Positions 51,433 through 60,655 of a stretch of DNA of 64,000 bases are shown here, one piece after another; within the stretch, counting starts at the first letter, position 1; each line of letters starts with the position of its first letter. The notes beneath the pieces are model-generated. The model was not told the DNA's origin. It searched no databases and was given only the letters and a program-made list of their open reading frames with translations. The stretch is from assembly GCA_949297785.1 (NCBI GenBank), contig CASFTW010000015.1, positions 39,322 through 103,321 on the forward strand. Reading direction: 5' to 3'. Position numbers and translations under genes: made by a program. Origin of the DNA: an uncultured Spirochaetales bacterium. Lineage in GTDB: Bacteria; Spirochaetota; Spirochaetia; Sphaerochaetales; Sphaerochaetaceae.

Positions 51433-52947
51433 TCATTTTTTGTCGTCGTACAGTTTCTTGCCCCTTACCGCCTCTTTCATAGGAAGCCCTGTATCATAGT
51501 CCCACTGGCGGGGCTCATATTCCTCATTCTCCCTCTGCCGGGTGCAGCCGGAATTGATCCATGCCGGTTTGAGATCATCTCTCCACGGGCGGCATGCCCA
51601 CTGATACCCCCTGTAAAGATCCCTGGTTTCATTCATATGCTCGAGAAGCACATCATGCAAATGGTTCCTTACCGGTGCATATGACTCATCATTGATCAGA
51701 TTGACAACTTCGCAAGGGTCTGTCATCGTATCATAAAGCTCATCGGTATCAAGCAGATTGACAGAAAGCTTATAGCGGCCGTCAGTCACCGCCCTCATCA
51801 TCTGAAGGCCTCCGAAACCGTCATGATCTATCTCGTATCTGGTGAACTCGGTGAAAACATAATCATTTATTTTCACATCACTGTTCCTGATCTGCGCAAG
51901 CATTGATTTTCCTTCAAACAGCTTCGGAACAGGAATTGAGAAGAAGTCGAGAACCGTAGGGGCAATATCAATATGGGAAGCAGGTGCTGCTACAACTCCC
52001 TTCCGGCTGTTTCGGCCGTCCCTTATGATCAGGGGAATGTTTGCGATCTCCTTATAGAAAACCGCATTCTTTGTCTGCAGCCTGTGCGCACCGAGCATAT
52101 CGCCATGATCGGATGTGTAAATCACCATGGCATCAGGGCATTTTTCATATACAGCATCAAGAAAACGGCCTATCTCATAATCAGCATAGCTGTTGCATCC
52201 AAGAAACAGGGAAAGCATCTTTGATGCCTTGTGCAGCTGTGCAGGATCCTGATTCAGCGCATCTCCTGCCCACAATCTCTGCATAAAGGGTTTGTTCTCC
52301 AGACTGTCATGGAAAACAGGATCATCACTGAAGGCAAAATCATCATACATATGGTTGTAAGGAGGAGGACAGATACACGGACCGTGAGGTTCGTCAAGGC
52401 TGAGTGTCAGGAAGAAATCCTCTCCCTGATGTTCGTTCACATACCTGATTGCCCTCTCTGAACACTGATGGGCATATGTCATTTCCTCACCCCATGACGG
52501 ATCATATGAAGTATCCGGCTGACGGGAACGTATTCTGTCTTCATCGCTCATGTGCTCTAGATAATTATGCATGTCGAACCAGTAATCAGGATCCCAGCCG
52601 TCAGGACAGCGGCCGAGGCCGAAATAGTCTCCTCCGTCAAGATGCCACTTGCCGACATAAGCAGCCTGAATGCCGTTATCCCTCAGTCTCTGTCCTATTG
52701 TCTTTACATTGTCTCCCAGAGGCACACAGTTTGTAACCATTCCGTTTGAATGAGGGAATGTGCCTGTGAATATAGCACTCCTTGCAGGTCCGCACACAGG
52801 CTGGCATGTGTAGGCATTGTCATAGCGGAGCCCCTGTTCCGCCAGCTTGTCAAGATTGGGAGTTTTCATTCTCGGCTCAATCCCGTAGGCCCCCACCATA
52901 TCCTTGCGTGTTGTATCAGTCATTATCAGTATAAACTGTCTTGCCAT
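51433..52947 (-). CDS. Cysteine-type (S1) sulfatase, cytoplasmic
   Basis: A 504-residue type I sulfatase of the alkaline-phosphatase superfamily that removes sulfate esters from glycans. The N-terminus FILIMTDTTRKDMVGAYG provides metal ligands (D), and CGPARSAIFTG (about residues 51-61) is the CxPxR site whose Cys becomes formylglycine; a maturase (anSME) must be elsewhere. YTSDHGDMLGAHRL near residue 280 adds the metal-binding DHGD. No signal peptide, so it probably acts on imported sugars. Last gene of the operon. Confidence 0.92.
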   Translation of the reverse strand: MARQFILIMTDTTRKDMVGAYGIEPRMKTPNLDKLAEQGLRYDNAYTCQPVCGPARSAIFTGTFPHSNGMVTNCVPLGDNVKTIGQRLRDNGIQAAYVGKWHLDGGDYFGLGRCPDGWDPDYWFDMHNYLEHMSDEDRIRSRQPDTSYDPSWGEEMTYAHQCSERAIRYVNEHQGEDFFLTLSLDEPHGPCICPPPYNHMYDDFAFSDDPVFHDSLENKPFMQRLWAGDALNQDPAQLHKASKMLSLFLGCNSYADYEIGRFLDAVYEKCPDAMVIYTSDHGDMLGAHRLQTKNAVFYKEIANIPLIIRDGRNSRKGVVAAPASHIDIAPTVLDFFSIPVPKLFEGKSMLAQIRNSDVKINDYVFTEFTRYEIDHDGFGGLQMMRAVTDGRYKLSVNLLDTDELYDTMTDPCEVVNLINDESYAPVRNHLHDVLLEHMNETRDLYRGYQWACRPWRDDLKPAWINSGCTRQRENEEYEPRQWDYDTGLPMKEAVRGKKLYDDKK

Positions 52948-52950
52948 AGT

Positions 52951-54363
52951 TCAAACCTCCGGCGCGCTCGGCCCTGTATGCTTATCATATCCGATATCAT
53001 GGCATCTCCATCTCCTGTCCGCCTTGACTGACAGCGAATAGAACGGATCACCGCTTTCACTGATATACTTTGCAAAAAGATTCCTCATTTCATCAAGAAC
53101 CTGTGAATAAGAAGGATCTCTGGCAAGATTAGTCATCTCATATGGATCACGGGAGAGATCATAAAGCTCCTCACCGCAGCCTTCCAGATAGCATATATAC
53201 TTGATATCGCCCTTTCTTATCATCCGGCCCGGCGAAATGGTATAGCCCCACTCCGTATACCACTGACTGACAACATATTCCCTTTCCTCCGGATTTCCCC
53301 CGTCAAACAGCGGCGTCAGGTCGATGCCGTCTGTCCCGTCAGGTTCGTCTATTCCGGCATAGGAGGCAAGAGTCGGGAAAATATCAAGAAGAGATGCACA
53401 CTGGTGCACCATGCAGTCCTTTCTTTTCACCCCGGGGCCGCTGAAGACAAGGGGAACCCTTGTGACTTCCTCATATAAAGTGACCTGCTTGGTGACAGAA
53501 CGGCGGGCTGTTATGTTGTCCCCGTGATCGCTTGTGAAGACAATGAGCGTATCATCATTGAGAAGACCTGCACTGACATATGCATCATAGACTCTCTTCA
53601 TATCAGTGTCCGCTTTTTCAAGATAATATCTGTATGCAAGCAGGTAATACTGAAAATCCTCTTCTTTCCACTGCGATACCTGACTCTGTCTGACGTGAGA
53701 ACAGCACAGATACTGCACAGGAAGCGGCCTGTTTCCTATGTCATCAAAATAAAAGTTCTCTGGAAGCGGCGGAAGCGGACCGTCATAGGATTTGTTCTTC
53801 ACTCCTCCCTTGTTCAGTCCTATCCAGCCGCATATGTTATGAGGATTTATCAGATCGACAACCATCAGGAGGGGTCTGTCATCATTCCTTTCCTCCAGAT
53901 AGCGGAGTGTCTGCCCGACTGTATAGACATCCGCATATGTGTCCATGTTGTACGGAAAAAGTGGATTGTCATCAGGAATTCTCTGTTCATCCTCTGCGCT
54001 GCAGATAAACCCCCGCAGTGCTCCTCCGTCATGCTTTTTGCCGAAATGACGGCATTCATAACCTGCATCACTGAATGTCTGTCCGAGGGCCGGATAGCTT
54101 TCATCAAGAGGAGTGATCGGGCACTGACGTCCGTTGGACCACACTTTATTACGATGCGGATACTGTCCGGACCACAAGCTTGCACGGGATGGCTGACAGA
54201 GGGGGTAAGAACAGTAGCAGTCGCTTACTGTTATTCCATCCTTTGCCAGACTTGTGATAAACGGCATGGAGCAGTATCCGCCGTAAAGATCAAGGGCACG
54301 GAATGACAGCTGATCAAGCACGAAAACCAGTATATTCGGTTTCTTCACCAGTACGGATCCCAT
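52951..54363 (-). CDS. Cysteine-type (S1) sulfatase, cytoplasmic
   Basis: A 470-residue type I sulfatase. Metal site NILVFVLDQLSFRALDLYGG, catalytic CQPSRASLWSG (CxPxR, about residues 57-67), GKKHDGG where many sulfatases have GKWHLGG, and FTSDHGDNITARR (about residue 280). No signal peptide. It overlaps the GH88 gene by 19 bp. It differs from the other two sulfatases of the operon at the substrate-facing loops, so a different sulfate position is likely. Confidence 0.92.
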   Translation of the reverse strand: MGSVLVKKPNILVFVLDQLSFRALDLYGGYCSMPFITSLAKDGITVSDCYCSYPLCQPSRASLWSGQYPHRNKVWSNGRQCPITPLDESYPALGQTFSDAGYECRHFGKKHDGGALRGFICSAEDEQRIPDDNPLFPYNMDTYADVYTVGQTLRYLEERNDDRPLLMVVDLINPHNICGWIGLNKGGVKNKSYDGPLPPLPENFYFDDIGNRPLPVQYLCCSHVRQSQVSQWKEEDFQYYLLAYRYYLEKADTDMKRVYDAYVSAGLLNDDTLIVFTSDHGDNITARRSVTKQVTLYEEVTRVPLVFSGPGVKRKDCMVHQCASLLDIFPTLASYAGIDEPDGTDGIDLTPLFDGGNPEEREYVVSQWYTEWGYTISPGRMIRKGDIKYICYLEGCGEELYDLSRDPYEMTNLARDPSYSQVLDEMRNLFAKYISESGDPFYSLSVKADRRWRCHDIGYDKHTGPSAPEV

Positions 54364-55511
54364 TTTCCTGATAACCTCCTTAAAGCCTCAAGGTAATAAT
54401 AGTCACCCCATATATTGCATTCATCCACACCTCTGTTGCGGCAGGTGTTCCACTGGCTTTTCCTTGCATAGGTGCCATGCAGGAGAAGTCCGTTTGACTC
54501 TTTTTCATCCCTGACTGCGCATTTGTCTGAAAGCACCTTCATAAGAGAAGATGCAATATGATGAAGCCGTCTTCCTTCTTCTCCTTCAATGAGGTCCGCA
54601 GCCTCAAGCATTGCGCATATGACGATTGCAAGTGCGGATGAATCGCGCGGTTCGTCGCTGGGATTGGAGAAATCGAAATCCCAGTACGGGATTATGTCAG
54701 ACGGAAGATGGGAGAGGAAGAAACCGAGACAGCGCCTGAAAACATCCAGTGCATATGGATCTTCCGTATGCCTGTAGGCAAGAATCGTTCCGTATACACC
54801 CCAGGCCTGACCGCGAGCCCACGCAGAACCGTCTCTGTTGCCCTGTGCGGTCACACCACGGACAGGAAGTCCGGTTTCTTTATCGAAATAATATGTATGA
54901 TAAGTGGAATCATCAGGACGCAACACGTAATGCAAAGCTGTTGAAAGATGTTTTCTTGCAATCACTGCATACCTGTCATCACCGGTTGTCCCGCTTGCCC
55001 AGAAAAGAAGAGGAAGATTCAGAAGGCAGTCAATGATCAGACGGTATTCCCGGGGATCTCCGAGATCTCCCCAGGCCTGGATAAAGTCTCCTTTCTCTTG
55101 AAAGCGTGATATAAGATTGTCTGCAGCCATGAGAGCCGCTTTTCTGGCTTTTTCACTTCCGGTAAGCTTATAGGCAGCCACACAGGAAGGAGAATAGAGA
55201 AAACCCATGTCATGATGGTTCACATCGGTTTTCCTTTCTATCCTCTCATAGAATGAATCCACCTGCTTCATTGCCGCATCCCTGAAAGCCTCATCATCTG
55301 AAAGCTCATAGGAAAGCCATAGCTCCCCTGTCCAGAAGCCTGTTGTCCATTCAACATTCTCCGTTGCGGGATAAATCCCATTCTCGCTGTGGCTGTACTT
55401 GAATTTATCAGTATATTCAGGCAGACAGCTTTTGTTCACTGCAAGCGCATTTTTCACTGCACAGGACAGATCACCGGCGGAAAACTCCGGCAAAGATTCA
55501 AAATCAATCAT
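54345..55511 (-). CDS. GH88 unsaturated glucuronyl hydrolase
   Basis: A 388-residue (alpha/alpha)6-barrel enzyme that removes the 4,5-unsaturated uronic acid left by polysaccharide lyases. Family features: ENVEWTTGFWTGELWLSYEL (about residues 37-56), VNHHDMGFLYSPSC with a catalytic-type Asp, GSAWARGQAWGVYGTILAYR and IPYWDFDF. It lacks a signal peptide and sits among three sulfatases, which implies that sulfated, unsaturated glycosaminoglycan-type di- or oligosaccharides are the substrate. The lyase is not in the window. Confidence 0.92.
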   Translation of the reverse strand: MIDFESLPEFSAGDLSCAVKNALAVNKSCLPEYTDKFKYSHSENGIYPATENVEWTTGFWTGELWLSYELSDDEAFRDAAMKQVDSFYERIERKTDVNHHDMGFLYSPSCVAAYKLTGSEKARKAALMAADNLISRFQEKGDFIQAWGDLGDPREYRLIIDCLLNLPLLFWASGTTGDDRYAVIARKHLSTALHYVLRPDDSTYHTYYFDKETGLPVRGVTAQGNRDGSAWARGQAWGVYGTILAYRHTEDPYALDVFRRCLGFFLSHLPSDIIPYWDFDFSNPSDEPRDSSALAIVICAMLEAADLIEGEEGRRLHHIASSLMKVLSDKCAVRDEKESNGLLLHGTYARKSQWNTCRNRGVDECNIWGDYYYLEALRRLSGKWDPYW

Positions 55512-55522
55512 TTCTCACTCCG

Positions 55523-56893
55523 TCATATAAGGAAAATATCGTTATGAATACTCTTGTTCTCTTTTATAAGAGAATCGAAACGCTGCGCCTGCTCATCAGA
55601 GGAAGACAGCTCCAGCGGATTCATCTCATAAGGATCTTTCTCAAGATCATAAAGATACCTTTTCACTTCAGAGCCGGGAACAGTGCCGCTGTCGATGACA
55701 TACTTCTGACTTCCCGTTCTGATGCATCTCCAGCCGAAGCAGCGGTTATCAAGCCCCCTCTCCCGGTAAGGCATCACCTGCTCAGGCATTCCGGGTATCA
55801 TCATATGATAGGAATACGCTCTGCCGTTCTCCTGCGAGAGAAGAGAGGATGCATGACTTATCCCGTTCACGGTGGAAGGGATCTTCACTCCCATGAGATC
55901 AAGAAGCGTCGGCATCTGATCCTCGCTCATTATGATTGAGCTGCTGCATCCGCTGCCTAAATCCGGATCGTGGATCACAAGAGGAATCCTCAGAGATTCC
56001 TCATACCATACATTCTTGCCGTACAGGCCCTGAGAACCCATCATATCCCCATGGTCACCTGAAAGGACAATGATGGAATTGTCATACATTCCGCTGTCCT
56101 TCAAATAAGTGACAAGACGTGCGAACTGCTCGTCGAGTCCTGCAACTGCGGCAAAATAATCATGCCGTTTCTCAAGATAATCCCTATCGCTTCTCCATTC
56201 TTCAGGCACATTGGGACGGAATGCATAATCTTCCGTGTAAAGCGCCTTTCTCCTGTCGTCTATATCGGTATAAGGAGGATGAGGAGGATTCCATGAAAGG
56301 AATGCGAGAACCGGCCTGTCCTCGTTCTTCACGCTTTCAAGATATTTTATGAAAACATCCGTATCATGTTCGGCGGACCACCGGTTTATGTTTATCATTC
56401 TGCTGCTGTCGTGCCAGTAATGAGGATGCATGTGCCTGTTCATCGCACCATATGAATACCAGTAGTCGAAATTATGCCGTCTTTCTCCGGGCGGGGTGTA
56501 GGCATCCCATTCCACGGCACCTGATTCAGGGGACGGAAAAAAATTCATCTCGCTTGCATCAAGATGCCACTTGCCCACATATCCTGTCAGATAGCCTTCT
56601 TCATGAAGCACATCGGATATCGCCACCTCCTGAGGATACAGCATCACATTCTCATTAAGACCTATCTTGCAATTTGTCCACATGCCGAGGGACAGCGGAT
56701 TCTTTCCCGTCAGCAATGCAGCTCTGTGAGGAGAACACAATGGGTAAGTTGAAAGAGCGTTATTGCAGAAAACGCTGTCGCGGGCAAACTCATCCATCGC
56801 AGGAGTATTGACGTGGTCCTCCCCGCTGCAGCCCATTGCATGATAGCGCCACTGATCTGCAAATACATAAATCAGGTTCTTTTTCTTTCCCAT
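55523..56893 (-). CDS. Cysteine-type (S1) sulfatase, cytoplasmic
   Basis: A 456-residue type I sulfatase: NLIYVFADQWRYHAMGCSGE at the N-terminus, CSPHRAALLTGKNP (CxPxR, about residues 52-65), GYVGKWHLDASEM (about 106) and VLSGDHGDMMGSQGL (about 280). The sequence TPPGERRHNFDYWYSYGAMN is a substrate-loop region unlike the other two sulfatases. No signal peptide. It has AGGAGG before the ATG and follows the solute-binding-protein gene. Confidence 0.92.
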   Translation of the reverse strand: MGKKKNLIYVFADQWRYHAMGCSGEDHVNTPAMDEFARDSVFCNNALSTYPLCSPHRAALLTGKNPLSLGMWTNCKIGLNENVMLYPQEVAISDVLHEEGYLTGYVGKWHLDASEMNFFPSPESGAVEWDAYTPPGERRHNFDYWYSYGAMNRHMHPHYWHDSSRMININRWSAEHDTDVFIKYLESVKNEDRPVLAFLSWNPPHPPYTDIDDRRKALYTEDYAFRPNVPEEWRSDRDYLEKRHDYFAAVAGLDEQFARLVTYLKDSGMYDNSIIVLSGDHGDMMGSQGLYGKNVWYEESLRIPLVIHDPDLGSGCSSSIIMSEDQMPTLLDLMGVKIPSTVNGISHASSLLSQENGRAYSYHMMIPGMPEQVMPYRERGLDNRCFGWRCIRTGSQKYVIDSGTVPGSEVKRYLYDLEKDPYEMNPLELSSSDEQAQRFDSLIKENKSIHNDIFLI

Positions 56894-56952
56894 ATTGTCC
56901 TCCTCACAGGGAGGGGCGCCTGAGCACCCCTCTTTTCCGTTTGATATTATTG

Positions 56953-58566
56953 TCAGATATTCTGACTGCTTTCGATATAGAAATCGTAAGCTCTCTGGTT
57001 GATCTCGATAGCCTCATCGATACCGCGGGTGTGAAGTTCCTTGATGAAAGCATCATAATCGGCATCGAAGTCGCTTGTTCCGAGAATCCAGCTCTGAAGC
57101 TTCTCTTCCACATACGGCTGGATCTGGCCCATGATTCTCTCGTACCTAGTCTCATCTTCAGGGAAGTACTTCATGTCAAGCTCACCGTCAGCAAACGGAG
57201 GCTGGCTCTGGTCATACCATTCAGGATGTGCTTCATAAAGTTCAATGACAGCTCTTCCTTCATCGTTTGTGGAAATAATCTCGTACTCACCTGTCTGGTT
57301 CATACCGACTCTGTAAAGAGCGCCGATGCTTCTCAGGTATCCGACAGGAGTCTGATCACTGTTGAGAACTGTATCATAGAACTGCTTCTGACCGTTCTCG
57401 TCAACATAATAGCTGACACCTTCGATACCCCAGTTCATGAGATTGCTGCCTTCTTCCGTGAAGAGATAATCCATGAACTTGATCACGGTGACAGGATCTT
57501 CACACTGTGATGAAATTCCCCAGCCGACACCAGGATATCTCATTGTTCTTTCCTTCACGACACCGTTCTGGTCTGCAGGAGGAGCGATACCGACCATCTT
57601 GAAGCCGGGGATATCGGAAGTAAGCTTTGTGTTGTAGTCAACGGCACTGATCCAGTCATGAGTCATGCCTCCGAGGTTTGCTGCAAGAAGAGTATCTCTT
57701 CCCTTCGGTCCGCGTGTGAAGATTTCAGGATCAATAAGACCTTCCTGATACCACTTTACAAGATTGCGCACACCTGTCTTGAAATTCTCCTCAAGAGGTT
57801 CGTATGTGACCTTTCCATCACGTACATAGAACTCAATTGAGGTATCCCAGAGATACAGGTACTCATCCGGCATCTTCCAGCCCGCACGGTCAAAGAGCGG
57901 AATCTCATCTTTAAGGCCGTTCCCGTTGGGATCCTCATTACGGAATGCTGTGAGGACATCATAAAGCTCGTCAACCGTTGTCGGGACTTCAAGACCGAGC
58001 TTGTCAAGCCAGTCCTGACGGATGAACCAGAACTCGGCATTGTTCATTGTCTGGTTTTTGGGAATGAAGTAAATGTTTCCATCCGTACTTGTCGCATACT
58101 GGGCAAATGCAGGATCCTCTTCCATCAGAGCCTTGATATGAGGTGCATACTCATCAATGAGGTCATTGAGAGGAATAAGGCCCCCGTCACGGCCCAGCGA
58201 CTCAAGATCAGCAGTGCTTACATAACCGATGACATCAGCGAGGTTGCCGGAACTGAGCATCAGGTTGAATGCCTCATCCTCATTGGAGTTTGACTGGCTT
58301 ATGACACTTTCAAAACGGATGTTTGTGCGTTTCTCAAGTTCCTGCCAGACAGCCCAGTTCGGGTCAAACGGCATGTTGTTGAAATTGAGGAAGATTGTGA
58401 ATGTGGTCTTCTCATCTGTGATCGGAAGGTGGAAAGTTCCATCTTCATTCAGCGTCGGTCTTGCTTCTGTCACCGATGCGGATGTTGTCGTCTCGCCGCT
58501 GCCGCCTGCCATAAGTGGCAAGACACATGCAAAGAGAGCAAAAAGTACAATCAATGCTTTTTTCAT
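56953..58566 (-). CDS. Extracellular solute-binding protein, LplA type
   Basis: A 537-residue substrate-binding protein of the family 1 (LplA-like) type. It has an N-terminal signal (KKALIVLFALFACVLPLMAG), then GGSGETTTSA, and carries LWDTSIEFYVRDGKVTYEPL, LVKWYQEGLIDPEIFTRGPK and the C-terminal RYERIMGQIQPYVEEKLQSW segment typical of LplA proteins. No lipobox Cys is placed at the expected site, so it may be periplasmic. It delivers the oligosaccharide to the adjacent permeases. Confidence 0.92.
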   Translation of the reverse strand: MKKALIVLFALFACVLPLMAGGSGETTTSASVTEARPTLNEDGTFHLPITDEKTTFTIFLNFNNMPFDPNWAVWQELEKRTNIRFESVISQSNSNEDEAFNLMLSSGNLADVIGYVSTADLESLGRDGGLIPLNDLIDEYAPHIKALMEEDPAFAQYATSTDGNIYFIPKNQTMNNAEFWFIRQDWLDKLGLEVPTTVDELYDVLTAFRNEDPNGNGLKDEIPLFDRAGWKMPDEYLYLWDTSIEFYVRDGKVTYEPLEENFKTGVRNLVKWYQEGLIDPEIFTRGPKGRDTLLAANLGGMTHDWISAVDYNTKLTSDIPGFKMVGIAPPADQNGVVKERTMRYPGVGWGISSQCEDPVTVIKFMDYLFTEEGSNLMNWGIEGVSYYVDENGQKQFYDTVLNSDQTPVGYLRSIGALYRVGMNQTGEYEIISTNDEGRAVIELYEAHPEWYDQSQPPFADGELDMKYFPEDETRYERIMGQIQPYVEEKLQSWILGTSDFDADYDAFIKELHTRGIDEAIEINQRAYDFYIESSQNI

Positions 58567-58586
58567 GTTTTATCTCCTTTTAAAAA

Positions 58587-59504
58587 TTAACCTTTGTTAG
58601 CGCCAAGCGTGATACCTGACTTGAAATACTTCTGTATGAACGGATATGCAATCGCCATCGGAATGATAGCAAGGATGATGAGTGCATAAATGACCGTTGT
58701 CTGGGATGTGAGGGACTGTGCCGTGATGATGGCACTTTCCATCTCATTTGCCGTTCTGTCGACAAGAAGCTTCTTGAGAAGAACCTGAAGAGGCACTTTC
58801 TCATCGCTTGTCAGCAGGTTCATCGGCCAGAAATATCCGTTCCATCTGTTGACTGCATAGAAAAGCGCAACTGTAGCCAATGACGGCTTTGACAGCGGCA
58901 GATAGACCTGGGCGAAGATCCTGAAATCACTTGCACCGTCTATGAATGCCGCTTCCTCCAGCGATGCAGGCACCTGTTCGAAGAAACTCTTCAGTATGAT
59001 CATATTGTACGTACTGATCGAGAAGCCGAATATGATGGCGATTCTCGTGTCAAGGAGATTGAAATCCCTGAACGTCATGTACATCGGTATGATGCCTGCA
59101 CTGAACCACATGGTGAAAACGGCAAGCAGCGTGAAGAATTTCCTGAAAATGAGCCTTGGCCTTGAAAGCGCATATGCCATCGTGGTGGAAAAGAACATAT
59201 TGACCATGACACCGCACAGTGTATAGAAAATGGAGTTGCCGAAGCTGGTCCACAGCCACGGTGTCTGGAATGCCTCCCTGTAGCTTTCCAGTGTTGCGAG
59301 CACGGGAGTGAACATAACCTGTCCGTTCTCGACATACAGAGGTCGGCTGATGGAAGCAATGAATACGTAATATATCGGATAAAGACAGAGGAAGATGAGG
59401 ACTACTCCGAGTATCTTCACCGAGATATCGAATATCTTCTCTCCCCTGCTTTCGATTTTGGCGATTGAACCGCCTTTGTCTTTTGTATTTACTGCATGTT
59501 TCAT
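58587..59504 (-). CDS. Carbohydrate ABC transporter permease, LplC type
   Basis: A 305-residue permease with six predicted helices and the EAA motif EEAAFIDGASDFRIFAQVYL (about residues 181-200) contacting the ATPase. The sequence VPLQVLLKKLLVDRTANEME (about 237) and the C-terminal FIQKYFKSGITLGANKG are typical of LplC. AAGGAGG lies 11 nt before the ATG. No ATPase gene is in the operon, so a shared MsmK-type ATPase elsewhere is likely. Confidence 0.93.
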   Translation of the reverse strand: MKHAVNTKDKGGSIAKIESRGEKIFDISVKILGVVLIFLCLYPIYYVFIASISRPLYVENGQVMFTPVLATLESYREAFQTPWLWTSFGNSIFYTLCGVMVNMFFSTTMAYALSRPRLIFRKFFTLLAVFTMWFSAGIIPMYMTFRDFNLLDTRIAIIFGFSISTYNMIILKSFFEQVPASLEEAAFIDGASDFRIFAQVYLPLSKPSLATVALFYAVNRWNGYFWPMNLLTSDEKVPLQVLLKKLLVDRTANEMESAIITAQSLTSQTTVIYALIILAIIPMAIAYPFIQKYFKSGITLGANKG

Positions 59505-59523
59505 TTTTTCAGACCTCCTTTGC

Positions 59524-60471
59524 TTACCACAATGACGTCTCTGTCAGACGCTTGGACAGCTTGTTGGCAAAGACAACAAGGATAAGCGCGATAACAGCCT
59601 CGAAGAGGCCCGCCGCCGTTGCAATGCCGTAATCTCCGTTCTGGATACCCATACGGAAGGAGTATGTGCTGATGACATCCGCTGTCGAGTATGTCGAAGG
59701 CTGATACAGCAGGAGGATTGACTCATAGCCGACCTTGACCATCTTGCCGATATTCATGACGAACATCGTAACGACTGTCGGGATGATGCCCGGAAGCGTG
59801 ATATGCCATATTCTCTGGAAACGTCCGGCACCGTCGACAAGAGCCGCTTCATACAGTTCCGGATCGATGCCCATCAGTGCAGCGATATATACAACAGCAT
59901 TGAAGCCTGCAGTCTGCCACAGCGTCATTATTGTATATATCGGTCTGAAATACTGGGGGTAGACCATGAAGTATGTGGCCTCTCCTCCGAAAAGCTCGAT
60001 GAACTTGTTGATGATGCCAGTTGAAGGAGAAAGGAAGTTGACGACCATACCGCAGACAACGACAGTTGAGATGAAGTACGGCAGGAACGTTGCTGTCTGC
60101 AGCGTTTTCTTGATCACCTTGCCTTTCATTTCCGTTACTATGATTGCAAGCAGGATCGGTGCCGGGAAGCAGATGACCATCTGCCAGATTGCAATCATAA
60201 GCGTATTCTTGATGGTTCTCCAGAAATCCGGACCCTGCATGTAAATCTTGAAGTTCTCAAAACCGACAAATGTGCTTCCTTCAAAACCACGGAAAATATT
60301 GTAGTCATAGAAAGCCATCCGCAGACCGATCATCGGCTTATAGCAGAACATAAGATACCATATGAGTCCCGGTGCCAGCAGGATGAGAAGCTGCCAGCTT
60401 GAAAGGAAACGCCTGCCAAGACTTTTATGTGTCCTCAGCTGGATTTCCTGATTAGATTTTCTCAGGCTCAT
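59524..60471 (-). CDS. Carbohydrate ABC transporter permease, LplB type
   Basis: A 315-residue permease with six helices; LLILLAPGLIWYLMFCYKPM near the N-terminus, the EAA motif YEAALVDGAGRFQRIWHITL (about residues 208-227), and SYSFRMGIQNGDYGIATAAG near the C-terminus, which is the LplB hallmark. It pairs with the LplC-type permease and the solute-binding protein. First gene of the seven-gene operon, with GAGGAGG before the ATG. Confidence 0.93.
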   Translation of the reverse strand: MSLRKSNQEIQLRTHKSLGRRFLSSWQLLILLAPGLIWYLMFCYKPMIGLRMAFYDYNIFRGFEGSTFVGFENFKIYMQGPDFWRTIKNTLMIAIWQMVICFPAPILLAIIVTEMKGKVIKKTLQTATFLPYFISTVVVCGMVVNFLSPSTGIINKFIELFGGEATYFMVYPQYFRPIYTIMTLWQTAGFNAVVYIAALMGIDPELYEAALVDGAGRFQRIWHITLPGIIPTVVTMFVMNIGKMVKVGYESILLLYQPSTYSTADVISTYSFRMGIQNGDYGIATAAGLFEAVIALILVVFANKLSKRLTETSLW

Positions 60472-60560
60472 TCTTACCTCCTCAATGTGTGTTTCCAGCT
60501 TAAGGCCACTTTCCTGATAACAAAATCATCAATTTTCAGATGATCTGCAAAATTCTCGAT

Positions 60561-60599
60561 AAATGGAAATTTCGGAACAAACCGGAATTTTTTCCATTT
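60561..60599. promoter_or_regulatory. Long dyad, candidate operator of the sulfated-glycan locus
   Basis: AAATGGAAATTTCGG (60561-60575) and its imperfect inverted partner CCGGAATTTTTTCCATTT (60582-60599) flank a 6-nt centre. The outer 9 nt (AAATGGAAA/TTTCCATTT) and CGG/CCG match perfectly; the right arm is 3 nt longer. It sits in the divergent region between the permease operon and the AraC-type gene and could be the binding site of that regulator. Nothing else is clear in the 184-bp gap apart from the promoter below. Confidence 0.5.
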
Positions 60600-60620
60600 T
60601 TCCGCATATGATTTTCACGT

Positions 60621-60649
60621 TTGAAAACTTTCACGCCTCAGTATAGAAT
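60621..60649 (+). promoter_or_regulatory. Candidate promoter of the AraC-type gene, possibly leaderless
   Basis: TTGAAA (60621-60626) and TAGAAT (60644-60649) are spaced by 17 nt. The predicted start, 7 nt after the -10 box, coincides with the A of the ATG at 60656. AAGGA directly abuts the ATG and is too close to work as a ribosome-binding site, so a leaderless mRNA is possible. Confidence 0.5.
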
Positions 60650-60655
60650 TAAGGA

